DNA of 64,000 bases from Trichosporon coremiiforme. Its lineage: Eukaryota; Basidiomycota; Tremellomycetes; Trichosporonales; Trichosporonaceae. Position 1 is the first letter of the stretch. Each line of letters starts with the position of its first letter. Positions 31,301 to 42,705 of this stretch are shown here, piece after piece. The notes under the pieces are model-generated. The model did no database searches and was not told the origin of the DNA. It was given only the letters and a program-made list of their open reading frames with translations. The stretch lies in assembly GCA_039545355.1 (NCBI GenBank), contig BCJJ01000003.1, positions 1,881,092-1,945,091 of the forward strand. The letters are read 5' to 3'. The translations under genes and the position numbers were made by a program.

Positions 31301-31902
31301 CGTCTGACTGAATCAGAAGGCTCTTGTTCTTCGGCGGCTTCCCGAGCCACTCGTCCTCCATAATCGTGTAGTTCAGAACGTGATAGAGAAGGTGCTGGCG
31401 GAGAGCGAAATGCTGGTTGTCGAGAGTGGTCGGGTCAGAAGCGATGGGGAGGGGTTCGGTGTTCTCGATCCACTCGTTCAATCCAGAGCTGCCAAGCCAA
31501 CCGAGATACCGTTCATCGTCAGCCGAGTCGAACTGGTTGCCTTCGTCGGGCTTGTGCTTCTTTTCCCAATCTCGCCACGCTTGGTCGGTCGGGGCGAAAA
31601 CGGTGCCATTCATGTGGCTCAGCACCGGAATGAGCCGTGTGCGTTGTAGGAGTCGGACGAAGATGCCATGCTGCTTCGAGTTGGAAATGATCGTCGTGAG
31701 CGTCTCGCTCTGAACTGTACACGTCAGTTTCTGTTCGAGAGTACATAACGCTTCCGCAAATAGGAGAATTGAAATGGTAGTAGTTGGGGCGGTCATAAAC
31801 ACGCGTCGTCAGGTACTCACTACCGATGTCTGGCGGTTGGGCCTGCGGCACCACAAGCTGAGCGGCTTGCGCCGAAGCTAGCAATGCCAACCACAAGAGC
31901 AT
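28317..31902 (-). CDS. Five-domain fasciclin (FAS1) type I membrane protein
   Basis: Two exons, 31821-31902 and 28317-31714, encode 1159 residues. Exon 1 supplies a signal peptide (MLLWLALLASAQAAQ). Five FAS1 repeats are marked by their conserved entry motif: GTVFAPTDQAW, VTLFAASDDAF, YTVLAPTDDAI, TSFFIPSNKAF and YTVLVPTDRAF, with GVIHI/GVIHV-type ends. Between repeats 1 and 2 lies a Lys/Asp-rich low-complexity insert (DKDKDKGGDKDKDGDKDKK). A transmembrane helix (LLLTVGIGLVVVILLGAAG) near residues 1080-1102 precedes an acidic then Asn/Gly-repeat cytosolic tail. FAS1 proteins mediate adhesion; fungal members sit at the vacuolar membrane or cell surface. Several sequons are present. Ligand and exact location unknown. 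Confidence 0.9.
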
Positions 31903-32401
31903 AGTGGCTGAAGTGGCCGGCTGCTTTTGCGATACGTTATGGGTGGGCAATGATGTTGGTCGATGCTCAGTGGAGACAGAGGTGGGTAGGTGATGGATGG
32001 TCCGGTGGAGAAACCGGAAGTGGACGCAGCACACCATATTGACGTAACTGTGCGATAGGGTGCGGGGCCAGAGGGCAGAGGTGGCAACACCCTCGTTCGG
32101 GTGGCAAATCCGAGTCCGGTCCTTACTCTAAACATCTGCATCGACAGGGTTTACATTAGCGAGCTGTGGCATACATCAGGCATGACCTATCAACATTGCA
32201 AGTCAGTGATGATGGGGACGATATTTATGACCGCCGGCGGAGCGGTCGCCTGGAATAGATGCGACGGACAGCCTGCTTAGATCTAGGAGCTGATTGATTG
32301 CGGAATCTGATAGGAAACATGAAGGTGCACCATACGTATCAGCTGACCGAATCCACGACATGCATCAACCTCAGATCTACTGCCGGCGTCTATCTTTTAT
32401 C
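31903..32401. other. Intergenic region upstream of the fasciclin gene
   Basis: About 500 bp between the VAS1 stop and the fasciclin start, both on the minus strand. It should include the VAS1 3' UTR and fasciclin promoter. No clear element beyond A/T-rich patches near 32210-32300. Confidence 0.45.
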
Positions 32402-35400
32402 TTAGAGGAAGGTCTGGAACCGCTCGATACCCAGACGAATAGCCTCGATCTCGCTCTCAAGCTTCTCGAGCTTCTCGGCGTTCTGTTGCCTGACCTCCTC
32501 ACGGACGGCAGTCTCGTAGTTGGACTGCTGCGTCAGCTTGACGAGCTTGTCCTTTCCGGTCTGGGCAATGCCCTTCTTCTTCTCGAGCTTGGCAATCTCC
32601 GAAGCGGCGTCGACCTTGCCGGCGACGGGGATGTGGACGTTGAGGTCGGCAGTGACGACCTCGGAAGCACATCCGTTGGGGACCTCGCTGTCCTCCGAGA
32701 TGAACTTAGCCTGACCGGCACCCTTGGTGAGCGCGACAATGATGGAAGCTTGCGACTCAAGCATAGCCTTCTGCTCAGGGGTCTTGGCCTGAACGATGAC
32801 AGTGATCTTGTCCTCGAGGGTCTTGCCGTTGGTGGGCAGGTTGTAGAGACCGACGATGGAACGAGCGGCACTGATGACCTCGTTGGTGAGCTCGAAGTCG
32901 GCAGCGGCCTGAGCGAAGTCGAAGTCGGGGGACTCCTCGGGGAAGGAAGCAACCATAATCGACTTGGTCTCATCGCCAGCGCGGCGGGGGAGGCGCTGCC
33001 AAAGGTCTTCGGTGACGTAGGGCATGAAGGGGTGAAGGAGACGGAGACCACCATCGAGGGCAGTGTAGAGGGTGTTCTGGCACGAGATCTTCTCTGGCGA
33101 GTCGACGTTAGCCTCGAAGACAGGCTTAGTAGCCTCGATGAAGACGTCACAGAAGTCGTTGAGGAAGAAGCGGTAGGCGTGGTTGGTGGCGTCAGCGAAC
33201 TCGCGGTTCTCGAGAGACTGGTTGACGAGCGCGGCGGCAGCGTTGAGACGGTGGAGGATCCACTTCTCGGCGATGCTCTCCTTGCCGGTGGGCTTGGCAG
33301 AGACCTCGGGCTTGAAGTTGCCAGCCTTGCGCTTGCCCTCGAGGTCGAAGAGGTCGAGACGGAAAAGGACGAACTTGGTGGCGTTCCAGAGCTTGTTGCA
33401 GAACTTGCGGTAACCCTCGACACGGCCGATGTCGAGGTTGATGTCACGGCCACCGGAAGTGTAATTACAGAGGGTGAAACGAAGAGCGTCAGTTCCACAC
33501 TGGGGGATACCCTTGGGGAAGAGCTTCTTCTGGCCCTCCTCGGCCTTCTTGATCTCCTTCTCGGGAAGGTTACCCTTGCGGAGGTCAGCGTGGAGCTTCT
33601 GGAGGTTCTGGCCGGTGATGACATCGAGGGGGTCGATGACGTTTCCGGTAGACTTGGACATCTTGCGTCCCCAGGCGTCACGGACCATGGGGTGGCAGTA
33701 GACCTCCTTGAAGGGCATCTTGTCAGTGAGCTGGTTGCCCATGAAGGCCATACGCGCGACCCAGAAGAACAGAATGTCCCATCCAGTCTCGAGGATGGAG
33801 TTGGGGTAGAAGTGCTTCAGGTCGTCGGTCTGGTTCGGCCAGCCGAGGGTGGAGAAAGGCCAAAGACCAGACGAGAACCAGGTGTCAAGAACGTCCTCGT
33901 CCTGCTCAAGCGTGAACTTGCGACCATTGGCGCGCTTCTCGGCCTCCTTCTGGGCATCCTCGAGCGAGCGGGCGACGATCCAATTGTTCTCGTCGGCGGT
34001 GTTGGGGGTCTCGCCGTCGAACTTGAGGAGGTAGGCAGGGCAGCGGTGACCCCACCAGAGCTGACGGGAGATACACCAGTCCTGCATGTTCTCCATCCAG
34101 CGGATCCAATCGTTGGAGATCTGCTTAGGCTTGATCTCAAGCTCACCAGCCGCGGTGCGCTGAAGGACCTCCTCAGCCATCGGCTTGCAGCTGACCCACC
34201 ACTGGGGCTTCATGATCGACTCGACAATGTCACCAGAGCGAGAGCAGATGGGGAGCTGCATCTCGTTGTCCTCCTGGCCAACGTAGAGACCCTTCTCCTT
34301 GAGCGCCTCGATGATCTTGTTACGGACGTGGAAGCGCTTCATTCCCTGGAAGGGAGCGGCGTTGTCGTTGTAGGTACCGTCGTCGTTCATCAGGCTGATG
34401 AACTCGAGGTTGTTGCGCTGAGCGCACTCGAAGTCGTTGGGGTCATGGGCAGGGGTGATCTTGACGGCGCCGGTTCCGAACTCCATGTCGACGGTGACGG
34501 GGTCGGTGACGATGGGGATGCGGCGGCCGTTGAAAGGGTGGATGACATACTTGCCGTGGAGGTGCTTGTAGCGCTCGTCGTCGGGGTGGACGGCAACGGC
34601 AGTGTCACCGAGCATGGTCTCGGGACGGGTGGTGGCAACGACGATGAACTCGTCAGAGTTCTCGATGGGGTACTTGAACGAGGTGATGACACCGAACTCG
34701 AAGCGCTCCTTGGGGTCGTAGCCCTTGACGTTCAGGAGAGTGCGGCCGGTGACGTGCTTCTGGTCGACCTCAAGGTTGGAGAGCGAAGTGTTGAGGTAGC
34801 AGCACCAGTTGACGAGGCGGTTGGCACGGTAGATGAGGCCCTTCTCGTGCATGGCAACGAAGGCCTCGCGGACAGCCTCAGAGAGCGACTGAACGTCAGT
34901 TAGAACACTGCGTCCTCTTAACTTACGTCCGACATGGTGAAGGCAACACGGCCCCACTCAAAAGAGCCACCGAGGCGACGCATCTGGTTGGTGATGTTCG
35001 CCTGGTACTCCTCCTTCCACTCCCAAACCTTCTCGAGGAACTTCTCGCGGCCGTAGTAGTGCCTTGAGTGGCCCTCGTTCTTGAGGAGACGAGCCTCAAC
35101 GACAGCCTGGGTGGCAATACCGGCGTGGTCGTAGCCGGGGACGAAGAGGGTGGTGTAGCCCTGCATACGCTTCCAACGGATCAGCGAGTCCTGGAGAGCA
35201 GTGGTAAGGGCGTGACCGATGTGGAGGTTTCCGGTGACGTTCGGGGGAGGGAAGACCATGGAGAAGGTTCCCTTGGGCAGCGGGGTGCCATCCTCCTGGA
35301 ACTTGGGGAGGAAGAACCCCTCCTTCTCCCACCAGTCGTAGTGAGCGGCCTCGACCTTGATGGGATCGTAACCTCCCGGAGGAATGTCGCCCGAGAGATC

Positions 35401-35953
35401 TGACACATCAGCAAACGCTGGGAAACACAGTTTGTGTATGCTCACCCTTCTTCTCTCCGGCGGGGGTAGGGTTGACCCACTCCTCGGCGGGCTGCTCCTC
35501 CTTCTTCTCCTTGACCTTCTTCTCCTTCTTGGGGCCGGCGTTCTGGGGAGCAGCAACGGACTGCTTAGCAGCAGCCTTGGCGAGCTTCTCGAGACGCTTA
35601 GCCTCCTTCTTGGCTGTTAATCTGTCAGCTCTGTACATTGGCAGACCCTGCATCGGGCATCAAAGCTCACCTCCCTTCTTTGAGGGCTTCTCTCCCTCGG
35701 CGGGGGCAGCATCGGCAGCAGCACCCTCGGCAGGGGCAGCGGCGGCCGGAGCGGGGGCGGCAGGGGCAGCCTCGGCAGGCTTGGTGGCCTGCTCGGCGGA
35801 CATGATCGACGAAGTGTGGATAAGTCTAAGTGGCGATTTGTTCAGGTTCAAGCGATCCGAAGGTCTTAGCTGCACCGACGATTTTGTAGAGGAGAGGGGG
35901 TTGGCAAGGGGCGCGAGCGTTTTAGGAGTCGAAAAGATCAGGCGGCGGAGCAT
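32402..35953 (-). CDS. VAS1: Valyl-tRNA synthetase, dual-start (mitochondrial and cytosolic)
   Basis: Four exons: 35671-35953, 35446-35613, 34927-35399 and 32402-34888. From the ATG at 35803 the protein has 1086 residues; from the ATG at 35953 it has 1136. Class I motifs are present: HIGH (PPPNVTGNLHIGH, residues 160-163 of the short form), the editing-domain signature TTRPETMLGDTAVAVHPDD and KMSKS (about 667-671), followed by the anticodon-binding domain and a C-terminal coiled coil. The 50-residue extension begins MLRRLIFSTPK and is rich in Arg, Leu, Ser and Thr with a single Asp, as in mitochondrial presequences. The upstream ATG has T at -3 and the internal ATG has A at -3, which suits leaky scanning; yeast VAS1 also makes both forms from one gene. 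N-terminal Ala/Pro and Lys-rich tracts precede the catalytic core. Confidence 0.95.
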
Positions 35954-36307
35954 ATACACCACCAGCTAGTCGACCGAGTTATCAAGCTTTAGCGGAAGCT
36001 TGATGTGAGGAGCGCGTGTGAGGTTGATAAGTCGAGCTGCAACTTTCGATTGAGATGGCCAACCACCCGACTCGAAACAAACGAAATGTCTTGGTCGGTC
36101 TGATACGGATAGCCACGTGGAGTGGAAATGAAGTGGAAATATCCGGAGGTCGGCCGATCACCGTGGGCCCTCAGCCACGACGCGCCTCGAGCGGTGACGC
36201 CCTGGCTGGCATGACCTCGGCGCAACGGACGGTCACCAACGACGTCGTCGACAGCATCTCTCCTTTGGAACGTCGGGAACACACCGCTCAAGACATCTTG
36301 ACGCACC
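35954..36307. promoter_or_regulatory. Divergent promoter of VAS1 and AP-2 mu
   Basis: Start codons of two housekeeping genes are 355 bp apart and point away from each other, so this short region must drive both. No TATA element is evident. Confidence 0.55.
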
Positions 36308-38051
36308 ATGATTTCGGTACGGCCTTACTGAGAGAGATATCGCTAATCGCTAGGCGTTCTTCATCTTTAACCAGAAGGGCGAGGTACGGCTACCCATCTA
36401 CCGGCCAAGTCCATGCTGACCTCAGGTGCTCATCTCCCGTCTATTCCGGGCAGACCTGAAGTGAGTCCTACCCGCCGCGGCGTGTTGAATCTCTAGGATA
36501 GAAGCTATCGCAGCCACCCACGCACACCAGCTACCTCGATGTCCACAGAGCTAACTCAGCAGGCGCTCGATCTCAGATGTCTTCAGAATCCAGGTCGTGT
36601 CGAACCCGGACGTGCGATCGCCCATCATCACGCTTGGATCAACGTCGTTCTTCCATGTCCGCATCAACAACATCTTCATCGTCGCTGTGACAAAGTGAGC
36701 TTGCATGCTGTACAAAGCTGACAGTGCAGATGCAACGCGTCAGCAGCCCTGGTGTTTGAGTTTCTGTATCGCTTCATTTCCATCTCTCGAAGCTATTTCG
36801 GGAAATTGGACGAGGAGAGCGTCAAGAACAACTTCATCCTGATCTATGAGCTTCTGGACGGTGAGCTAGCCGGAAGCACTTCGTAGCTGACACGACAGAG
36901 ATTCTCGACTTCGGATACCCTCAGAATTCCGAGATTGACACGCTCAAGATGTACATTACGACGGAGGGCGTGAAGTCGGAGATGGCAGTGGTGCGTTTAT
37001 CGTACAGCTCGCCTGAACGTGTACAGCTGACAAATGCAGCGCGAGGACTCCTCCCGCATCACGATCCAGGCTACTGGCGCGACGTCGTGGCGCCGCGCCG
37101 ACGTCAAGTACAGGAAGAACGAGGCGTTCGTCGACGTGATCGAGACGGTGAATTTGCTCATGTCGAAGGACGGTTCGACGTTGCGCGCAGACGTGGACGG
37201 CCAGATCCTGATGCGCGCGTACCTGAGCGGCATGCCCGAGTGCAAGTTTGGTCTGAACGACAAGCTCGTGCTGGACAAGAAGGGCGCGGACAATGTGGCG
37301 AAGGGCGACAGCGCGGTCGAGCTCGACGACTGCCAGTTCCACCAGTGCGTGCGTCTGGGCAAGTTCGACTCGGACCGGAGCATCTCGTTCATTCCCCCCG
37401 ATGGCGAGTTCGAGCTCATGAAGTACCGTTGCACGTCGAACATCTCACTCCCTTTCAAGCTGCAGACGCACGTCATTGAGCCCACGAAGACGCGGGTCGA
37501 GTACACTATCCACCTCAAGGCAAGCTTTGACTCAAAGCTCCAGGCCAACAATGTCGTGCTCAAGATTCCCACGCCGTTATCGACGACCAAGGTCGACTCC
37601 AAGGTCGGCATCGGAAAGGCGAAGTACGCCCCTGGCGAGAACGTCATCATCTGGAAGTGAGTTGGTCTCTTGCCACCGTGAACTGACAATCAGGATTCCC
37701 AAGATCCAGGGCCAGCAGGAGTGCACGCTCACGGCCGAGGCGGAGCTCGCGCATACGACGACGCGACAGGCCTGGTCGCGCCCTCCTATCGAGATCGATT
37801 TCTCCGGTGAGCTCATCACCTCTGCAGTCCAGCTAACGTCCAGTCGTCATGTACACCGCCTCGGGACTGCTCGTCCGATACCTCAAGGTGTTTGAGAAGT
37901 CGGGAGCTGGTGAGTGCTAAGCGACTATTTCCTCAGCTGACATCAGGCGCCACCAAATGGGTGCGATACCTGACCAAGGCGAACGGGTCGTACTTTGTTA
38001 GGGTGAGTGCAGCTTGTCCACAGCCCGGCGAAGCTGACAGTGCAGTTCTGA
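36308..38051 (+). CDS. APM4: AP-2 complex subunit mu (clathrin adaptor)
   Basis: Eleven exons (36308-36316, 36354-36383, 36426-36460, 36563-36694, 36730-36860, 36899-36990, 37040-37656, 37694-37806, 37844-37909, 37947-38002, 38046-38051) give 428 residues, the family length. The N-terminal longin part [17 protein letters not shown] and [22 protein letters not shown] is followed by the mu-homology domain: [84 protein letters not shown] and [12 protein letters not shown]. These match AP-2 mu rather than AP-1 or AP-3. It sorts Tyr-based cargo at the plasma membrane during clathrin-mediated endocytosis. The first coding exon is 9 nt and the last only 6 nt. Confidence 0.93.
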
Positions 38052-38270
38052 TGATATCACATATGACGATAGAATGACAGGACAAGGATAACGTGTATTT
38101 ATGTATTAGTTTGGGTTATGCTTCGAGGCTCGCACTGTTGCGAACTGTGGCATCGTGCTGAGAGGTCGTTACTGTAAAGATTCTAACTACTCTACTCTGC
38201 TACTTCTCATTCTGTGGTTGGTCATGTACAACAACAAGATTATAGATGTATAAGCTGAAGGCTGTAGGAT

Positions 38271-39961
38271 CTATGCCACGGGGGCGGCAGAAGACGAGGG
38301 GCCGGCATGGTTCTCCTCGTCTTCGAAGGGCCGGGACCCGGAAGGACCAGCAAGACTCTCGTCGGGCTGGAGAAGTCCCTCCTCCTCCCCTTCCAGGCGG
38401 ATTGCACGCTTACGCCGCTTCTCCAACTCCCATCCGCGGGCCGACTTGTGCCCGCAAATCTCAGCCCGCCCTTCCTTGTACTTCATCCTGACGAGTGTGA
38501 GGATGATAAACCACCAGTAGGCCATGTACGTGCCACACGTCCAGACAGTGCCGATGTTGTTCCAGCCGACCAGCGACTGCGCCAGCTGCCAGAACCCGCT
38601 GTATCCCTCGTGTCCTGGTTCGGGAGAGCAGCCCTTCAGTTTCCAAATGTTGCCTGCAACGCGGTACGAGCCGGGACCGTCGCCGGACTCGGCGGCCTGC
38701 GCACCAACGCCATTCACGAAGTACTGCCGCTCGATGCCGTAGGCGGACCTGCTGGCCAGACCCGCACCCATGATGAACAGGAGCATGGTAGACGCCGTCG
38801 TAAACGTCTTCAGGGACAGGCGCTCAGCCCTCGAAAAGAGGTACCAGGCCGCGAGACCGCCGACGGCGAAACCCGTAAGTGCGCCAAAGATGATGGCCCG
38901 GGGCGAGTCGGTGATGCCGATACCGCCGAGGAAGACAACGCCCTCCAGTCCCTCACGCAGAACGGTGATGAACGGCAGACCGAAGAGGATGAAACCCCTC
39001 GCGGCGCGCGCGCGCACCTTGCGCTTCTTCCACGCGCTTGCGACGCCCGAGACGCCCGCGTGGCCCTCGACCGCGCTAATGAGCTTGAGGCGCCACTTTG
39101 TCTGCGCCATAGGCAGGCGGAGGAATGCGAGGCCCATGACCAGGATGATGAGGGCGGCGATGCCGCAGAAGATACCCTCCCACAGGTTCTCGGCGTCTTG
39201 CCAGAGGTCGTGGGCGAAGTGGTAGAACTGGGGTCAGCGCCGCGCCGTCGATGGAGAAGTGCAGGATGGCATTGAGAGATAGTGAGCTGCGGTGCAGGGC
39301 ATGCTGCAGCGCTCGGGGGATCTGCTCCACGGAAGAAGCAGAGACTGCGGCGCAGACTTGCACATCCGAAATACGTGCCCGGTTGAGGCATTAAACGACC
39401 CATCACAAGACCAACCCCACAGCGTTACAGCTTCCCCACACGCCTACGCCACATGTCACGCGAACTTACGATGTAGAGCACGATCGCTCCGACAACAGAG
39501 GCAGCAGCGAGACCAATAAGCGCGCCGCTCCAGACCTGCGTCTTCAGAGCGCGGACGACCACGTTGCGGTCGTATGTAGGCCGCTCCTCACCGTCGATGG
39601 AAGAGACGTCGCTGATCGCGTCATCGTCCAGATCGCGGGCACGCACGACGGGACTGAGAAGCTGCGGGCTAATATTCGGCGCGCCGCGGCCAAAAGTCGA
39701 GTATCGCCTTTCTCCTTGGCCGTCCTGCGAGGAGATGAGCTCAGTGCGCGAGCCACTACCGGCTTGAGAGGGCGAGTAGGGGATGATCTGGTCCACGAAG
39801 CCGAGGAGTACCGCGACTGATGTCAGCAAAAGCAGGGTGCAAGACTCACTGATGATACCCGCCTCGAGCGTCTCGCGCAGACTGATGAAGGCCGCGACGG
39901 GCTGATGTCAGCTTCCACTGGCAAGGTCGCAGCTTACCGAGAAGAAATCTGTCGCACCCAT
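38271..39961 (-). CDS. FTR1: High-affinity iron permease
   Basis: Four exons, 39938-39961, 39850-39901, 39470-39816 and 38271-39227, encode 459 residues. The first iron-binding helix carries SLRETLEAGII (residues 17-21 RETLE) and the second TVLREGLEGVVFLGG (REGLE 232-236), the defining R-E-x-L-E pairs of Ftr1 that take Fe(III) from a multicopper ferroxidase at the plasma membrane. The loop between helices 1 and 2 is long and hydrophilic (Ser, Asp rich), and the cytosolic tail is Lys/Arg then Glu rich. Intron 3 is 242 bp. The gene is convergent with AP-2 mu (219 bp). No ferroxidase gene is next to it; its divergent neighbour is a TPT-type transporter. HGATAR sites in the upstream region hint at iron-regulatory GATA control. 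Confidence 0.92.
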
Positions 39962-41183
39962 GATACCGGAGACTGGTGGAAGCCTGGGGCGTAGAGTGGG
40001 CGGGGGCGAGAGGGTTGTCGCGGTATTTATCTGAGAAGGTGCGCCTAGACTCGAGGGTGTGACCGGTATGTGGGAGGGAGGGGGTGTGCGGCGACTGCGG
40101 CGAACGCGGAGTGCCGAGTGAGTCGACTTGACGTCTGGCTGGAGTCTGGGACGGTTATCGGGCCCGATCGTCGGCTTCGTCGGAGACGTCCTGGTGCAAG
40201 GGCGGGGTACAGGTTTTGGAGTTTCCCACGGTCGTCCTTTCCTTCGCCCGAACGGCCGGCCTCCACCGTCGGAGGAGTGCGGAGGCGGGGGAAGGGAGTT
40301 TCCCACGGTGAAGCCCCAAAGTTGGGTGTGCCACCCTGCCTCGATGTAGAATGCGGGACATGCACGGTCCCGGCCCGCCCCTCAGGAAGGGCTGCTCCGG
40401 CCCCAACACTGTGTAGCTCAGATGCTCAGCAGTCGGCGAGCCTCTGTCATTGCAGAATCGAGAGACCAGTAGAAGTGTCCAGATCCGGCGATCAGCCACA
40501 GCCACCGCCATACATGTGCGGAGACTACCCAGGCTATCTTGCCAACTGACAGGCTTGAACTGCCATGAACGTGCCCTCTGCAACGCGCAGTCAGCCGCTC
40601 ATTCCGATCGCGCGCAGGCTGGCTCTGCTAAGTCACAAGGACTTAAGCATGCAAGGAGCATGTAAGTTTGTCGTGCGGCTTAAGCTTCTCAGTTCAAGGG
40701 CAAGGGCTATGAGGACGAGTTGGATTCATGGACTTGAATGACTGAATGACCTGAGAAGGACGGTGCTTCGGAGGCAAGTTGTGCATAGGAGGACGACGAC
40801 GAGGCAGACCCTTAAGGTTACGTTAGGAGAAGCACGCCGGGACTGACCCTGGGCAATGTAGAGGTGAAACGTGAATACGTCGCCCGAATCAGATGTCCCA
40901 GTCACCTCCCCGTTCTAGCTGGCCACCTGCACCTTCCACACGCTCGCACACACGCTAGCCTAGTCCGCATGTCCGAACTTTGCTTCACACCTCATCCTCC
41001 TCCGTCCCTTCCATCAGTCTCTCCTTCTTGAGCTCTGTGCTTACCGGCTCGCTCGCGCCGTCGCTGCCTGTCCGACACGCTCACCTCCACCATTGGGCCC
41101 ACTCTGACTCGCCCCATAACAGACAGCAAGACGTCCACTTCCAACGCTCCCTACACGCGCCCGAAGCCAGCTGCACAGCCACC
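39962..41183. promoter_or_regulatory. Divergent promoter region of FTR1 and TPT transporter
   Basis: About 1.2 kb. HGATAR-type sites on the minus strand, the coding strand of FTR1, are AGATAA at 40027-40032, CGATAA at 40155-40160 and AGATAG at 40534-40539. Fungal iron-responsive GATA repressors bind such cores. The number is not much above chance for this length, so the assignment is tentative. No coding signal. Confidence 0.4.
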
Positions 41184-42705
41184 ATGCCGCTGCTCCCGAC
41201 ACACTCCAAGGCTGACAGCGAGGACGCACCGGGCATGCCGTCCATGCTGTCTGCGCGCAGTGACAGTGGACTCGGCTTCCATGATGAGAAGAGCCTGGAC
41301 ACGGTGAGCCAGATGGCCGGAACGTGTCAACAAACTCCATGCTGACACTACCGCTCAGACCACGAACGAGAAGGAAGAGAAGGATGCTCCGGTCACAACA
41401 ACCCGGCCAGCACAGCGTGTCAATCTGAAGGCTGCCGCAATCAGTGAGCTGGACGTCTTCTCGTAGAGCTGACCACAGTCCCCATCTGGATTGCACTTTC
41501 ATCCGCCGTTATCATCTACAACAGTGCGTGATCGGGAATGCCGATGTCTGACAGTTTCAGAGTATCTCTACACCAACTTGAACTTCCCCTATGTGAGTGC
41601 CGCAATTCTGTCTGCGTGACCTTGTGCTGACTCCCAGCCGATTTTCCTGTTAGTGCAGCGTCGACGGACGACAGATCGGTGAACGTGTGACTAACCAGCA
41701 GAACCTCATTCCATCTTGGGGGTGCCGTGAGTCGACGGTCTCCGTCACTGGACTGACAGCAGGCCCTCGGAACTCGTATCCTTCGGCTAACGACGAACCT
41801 CATGGACGGCCTTGACCGGATCCCAATGACCGTAAGCTGACAAGCGCTCGTCTCTCAGCTAATGCGCAGCGCGAGATCTACATCAAGTCGATTCTGCCGA
41901 TCGGCGTTCTGTTCTCGGGCTCGCTCATCCTCAGCAACTCGGCTTACCTGACGTAGGCTGCGGTTGAAAGGCTTTGCTGACTTCAGACTCACCGTGTCCT
42001 TCATCCAGATGCTGAAGGCGTTCACTCCGGTCGCCATCGTCCTGACCTCGGCGCTCTTCGGCATCCAGCCGCTGAACCACAAGCTGCTGGCGATAGTCTT
42101 GCTCATCTCGACGGGTTGTGCGCTTGGTGAGTACACGCATGTTGTCTGAGCTAACCTTCAGCTGCCTACGGTGAGCTCGCCTTCAACCTCATGGGCTTCG
42201 TGTTCCAGACCAGCGCCGTTGTGGTGAGTTGAGGTGAGACTTCAGAGGACTTACGACCAGTTCGAGTCATCGCGACTCATCATGATCCAGGTCCTCCTCC
42301 AGGGCCTGAAGATGGACCCCCTTTGCTCGCTGCACTACTACGCTCCTGTGAGTTGTCCTTCGAGCATCTACAACTAACCATCAGGTCTGCGCCATCATCA
42401 ACGCCTGCTTCCTCCCCTTCACAGAAGGGCTCGCGCCGTTCCAGGCCATCCCGCGTATCGGCTTCTTCATCATGTCGACAAACGCGCTGTGCGCGTTCCT
42501 CCTGAACGTCGCTGCCGTGTTCCTTATCGGCGCGGCGGGCGGACTCGTCCTCACCCTCGCCGGCGTGTTCAAGGACATCCTCCTCATCTCGTCGAGCGTC
42601 ATCTTCTTCGGCTCGTCCGTCACCGCTGTCCAGGTGTTTGGGTACTCGCTCGCGCTGGCCGGACTCATGATCTACAAGAACACGGCGTCGAGTGGCAAAA
42701 AGTGA
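41184..42705 (+). CDS. TPT/DMT-family sugar-phosphate or nucleotide-sugar transporter
   Basis: Twelve exons: 41184-41303, 41359-41443, 41479-41523, 41561-41592, 41638-41648, 41702-41726, 41763-41831, 41870-41952, 41987-42126, 42162-42223, 42261-42347 and 42385-42705, 359 residues. After a ~65-residue hydrophilic N-terminus come about ten hydrophobic segments. Family blocks are VPIWIALSSAVIIYNKYLYT, FPYPIFLTSFHLGG, SAYLTLTVSFIQMLKAFTPV, then FESSRLIMIQVLLQGLKMDPLCSLHYYAP and GLVLTLAGVFKDILLI, typical of the triose-phosphate translocator (TPT, formerly DUF250) group, usually Golgi or ER. The substrate cannot be read from sequence. Exon 5 is 11 nt and essential to read PIFLTSF. It ends GKK, a possible dilysine-like ER/Golgi retrieval tail. 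Confidence 0.88.

Noticed and set aside
32533..33681. 382-codon minus-strand frame within VAS1
   Set aside because: Ser/Arg/Pro-rich +1 shadow of the VAS1 frame.
32294..34903. 869-codon open frame on the plus strand opposite VAS1
   Set aside because: It is the antisense of the strongly codon-biased VAS1 exon; its Leu/Glu/Val/Gly-rich protein has no domain, and the opposite strand is a confirmed aminoacyl-tRNA synthetase.
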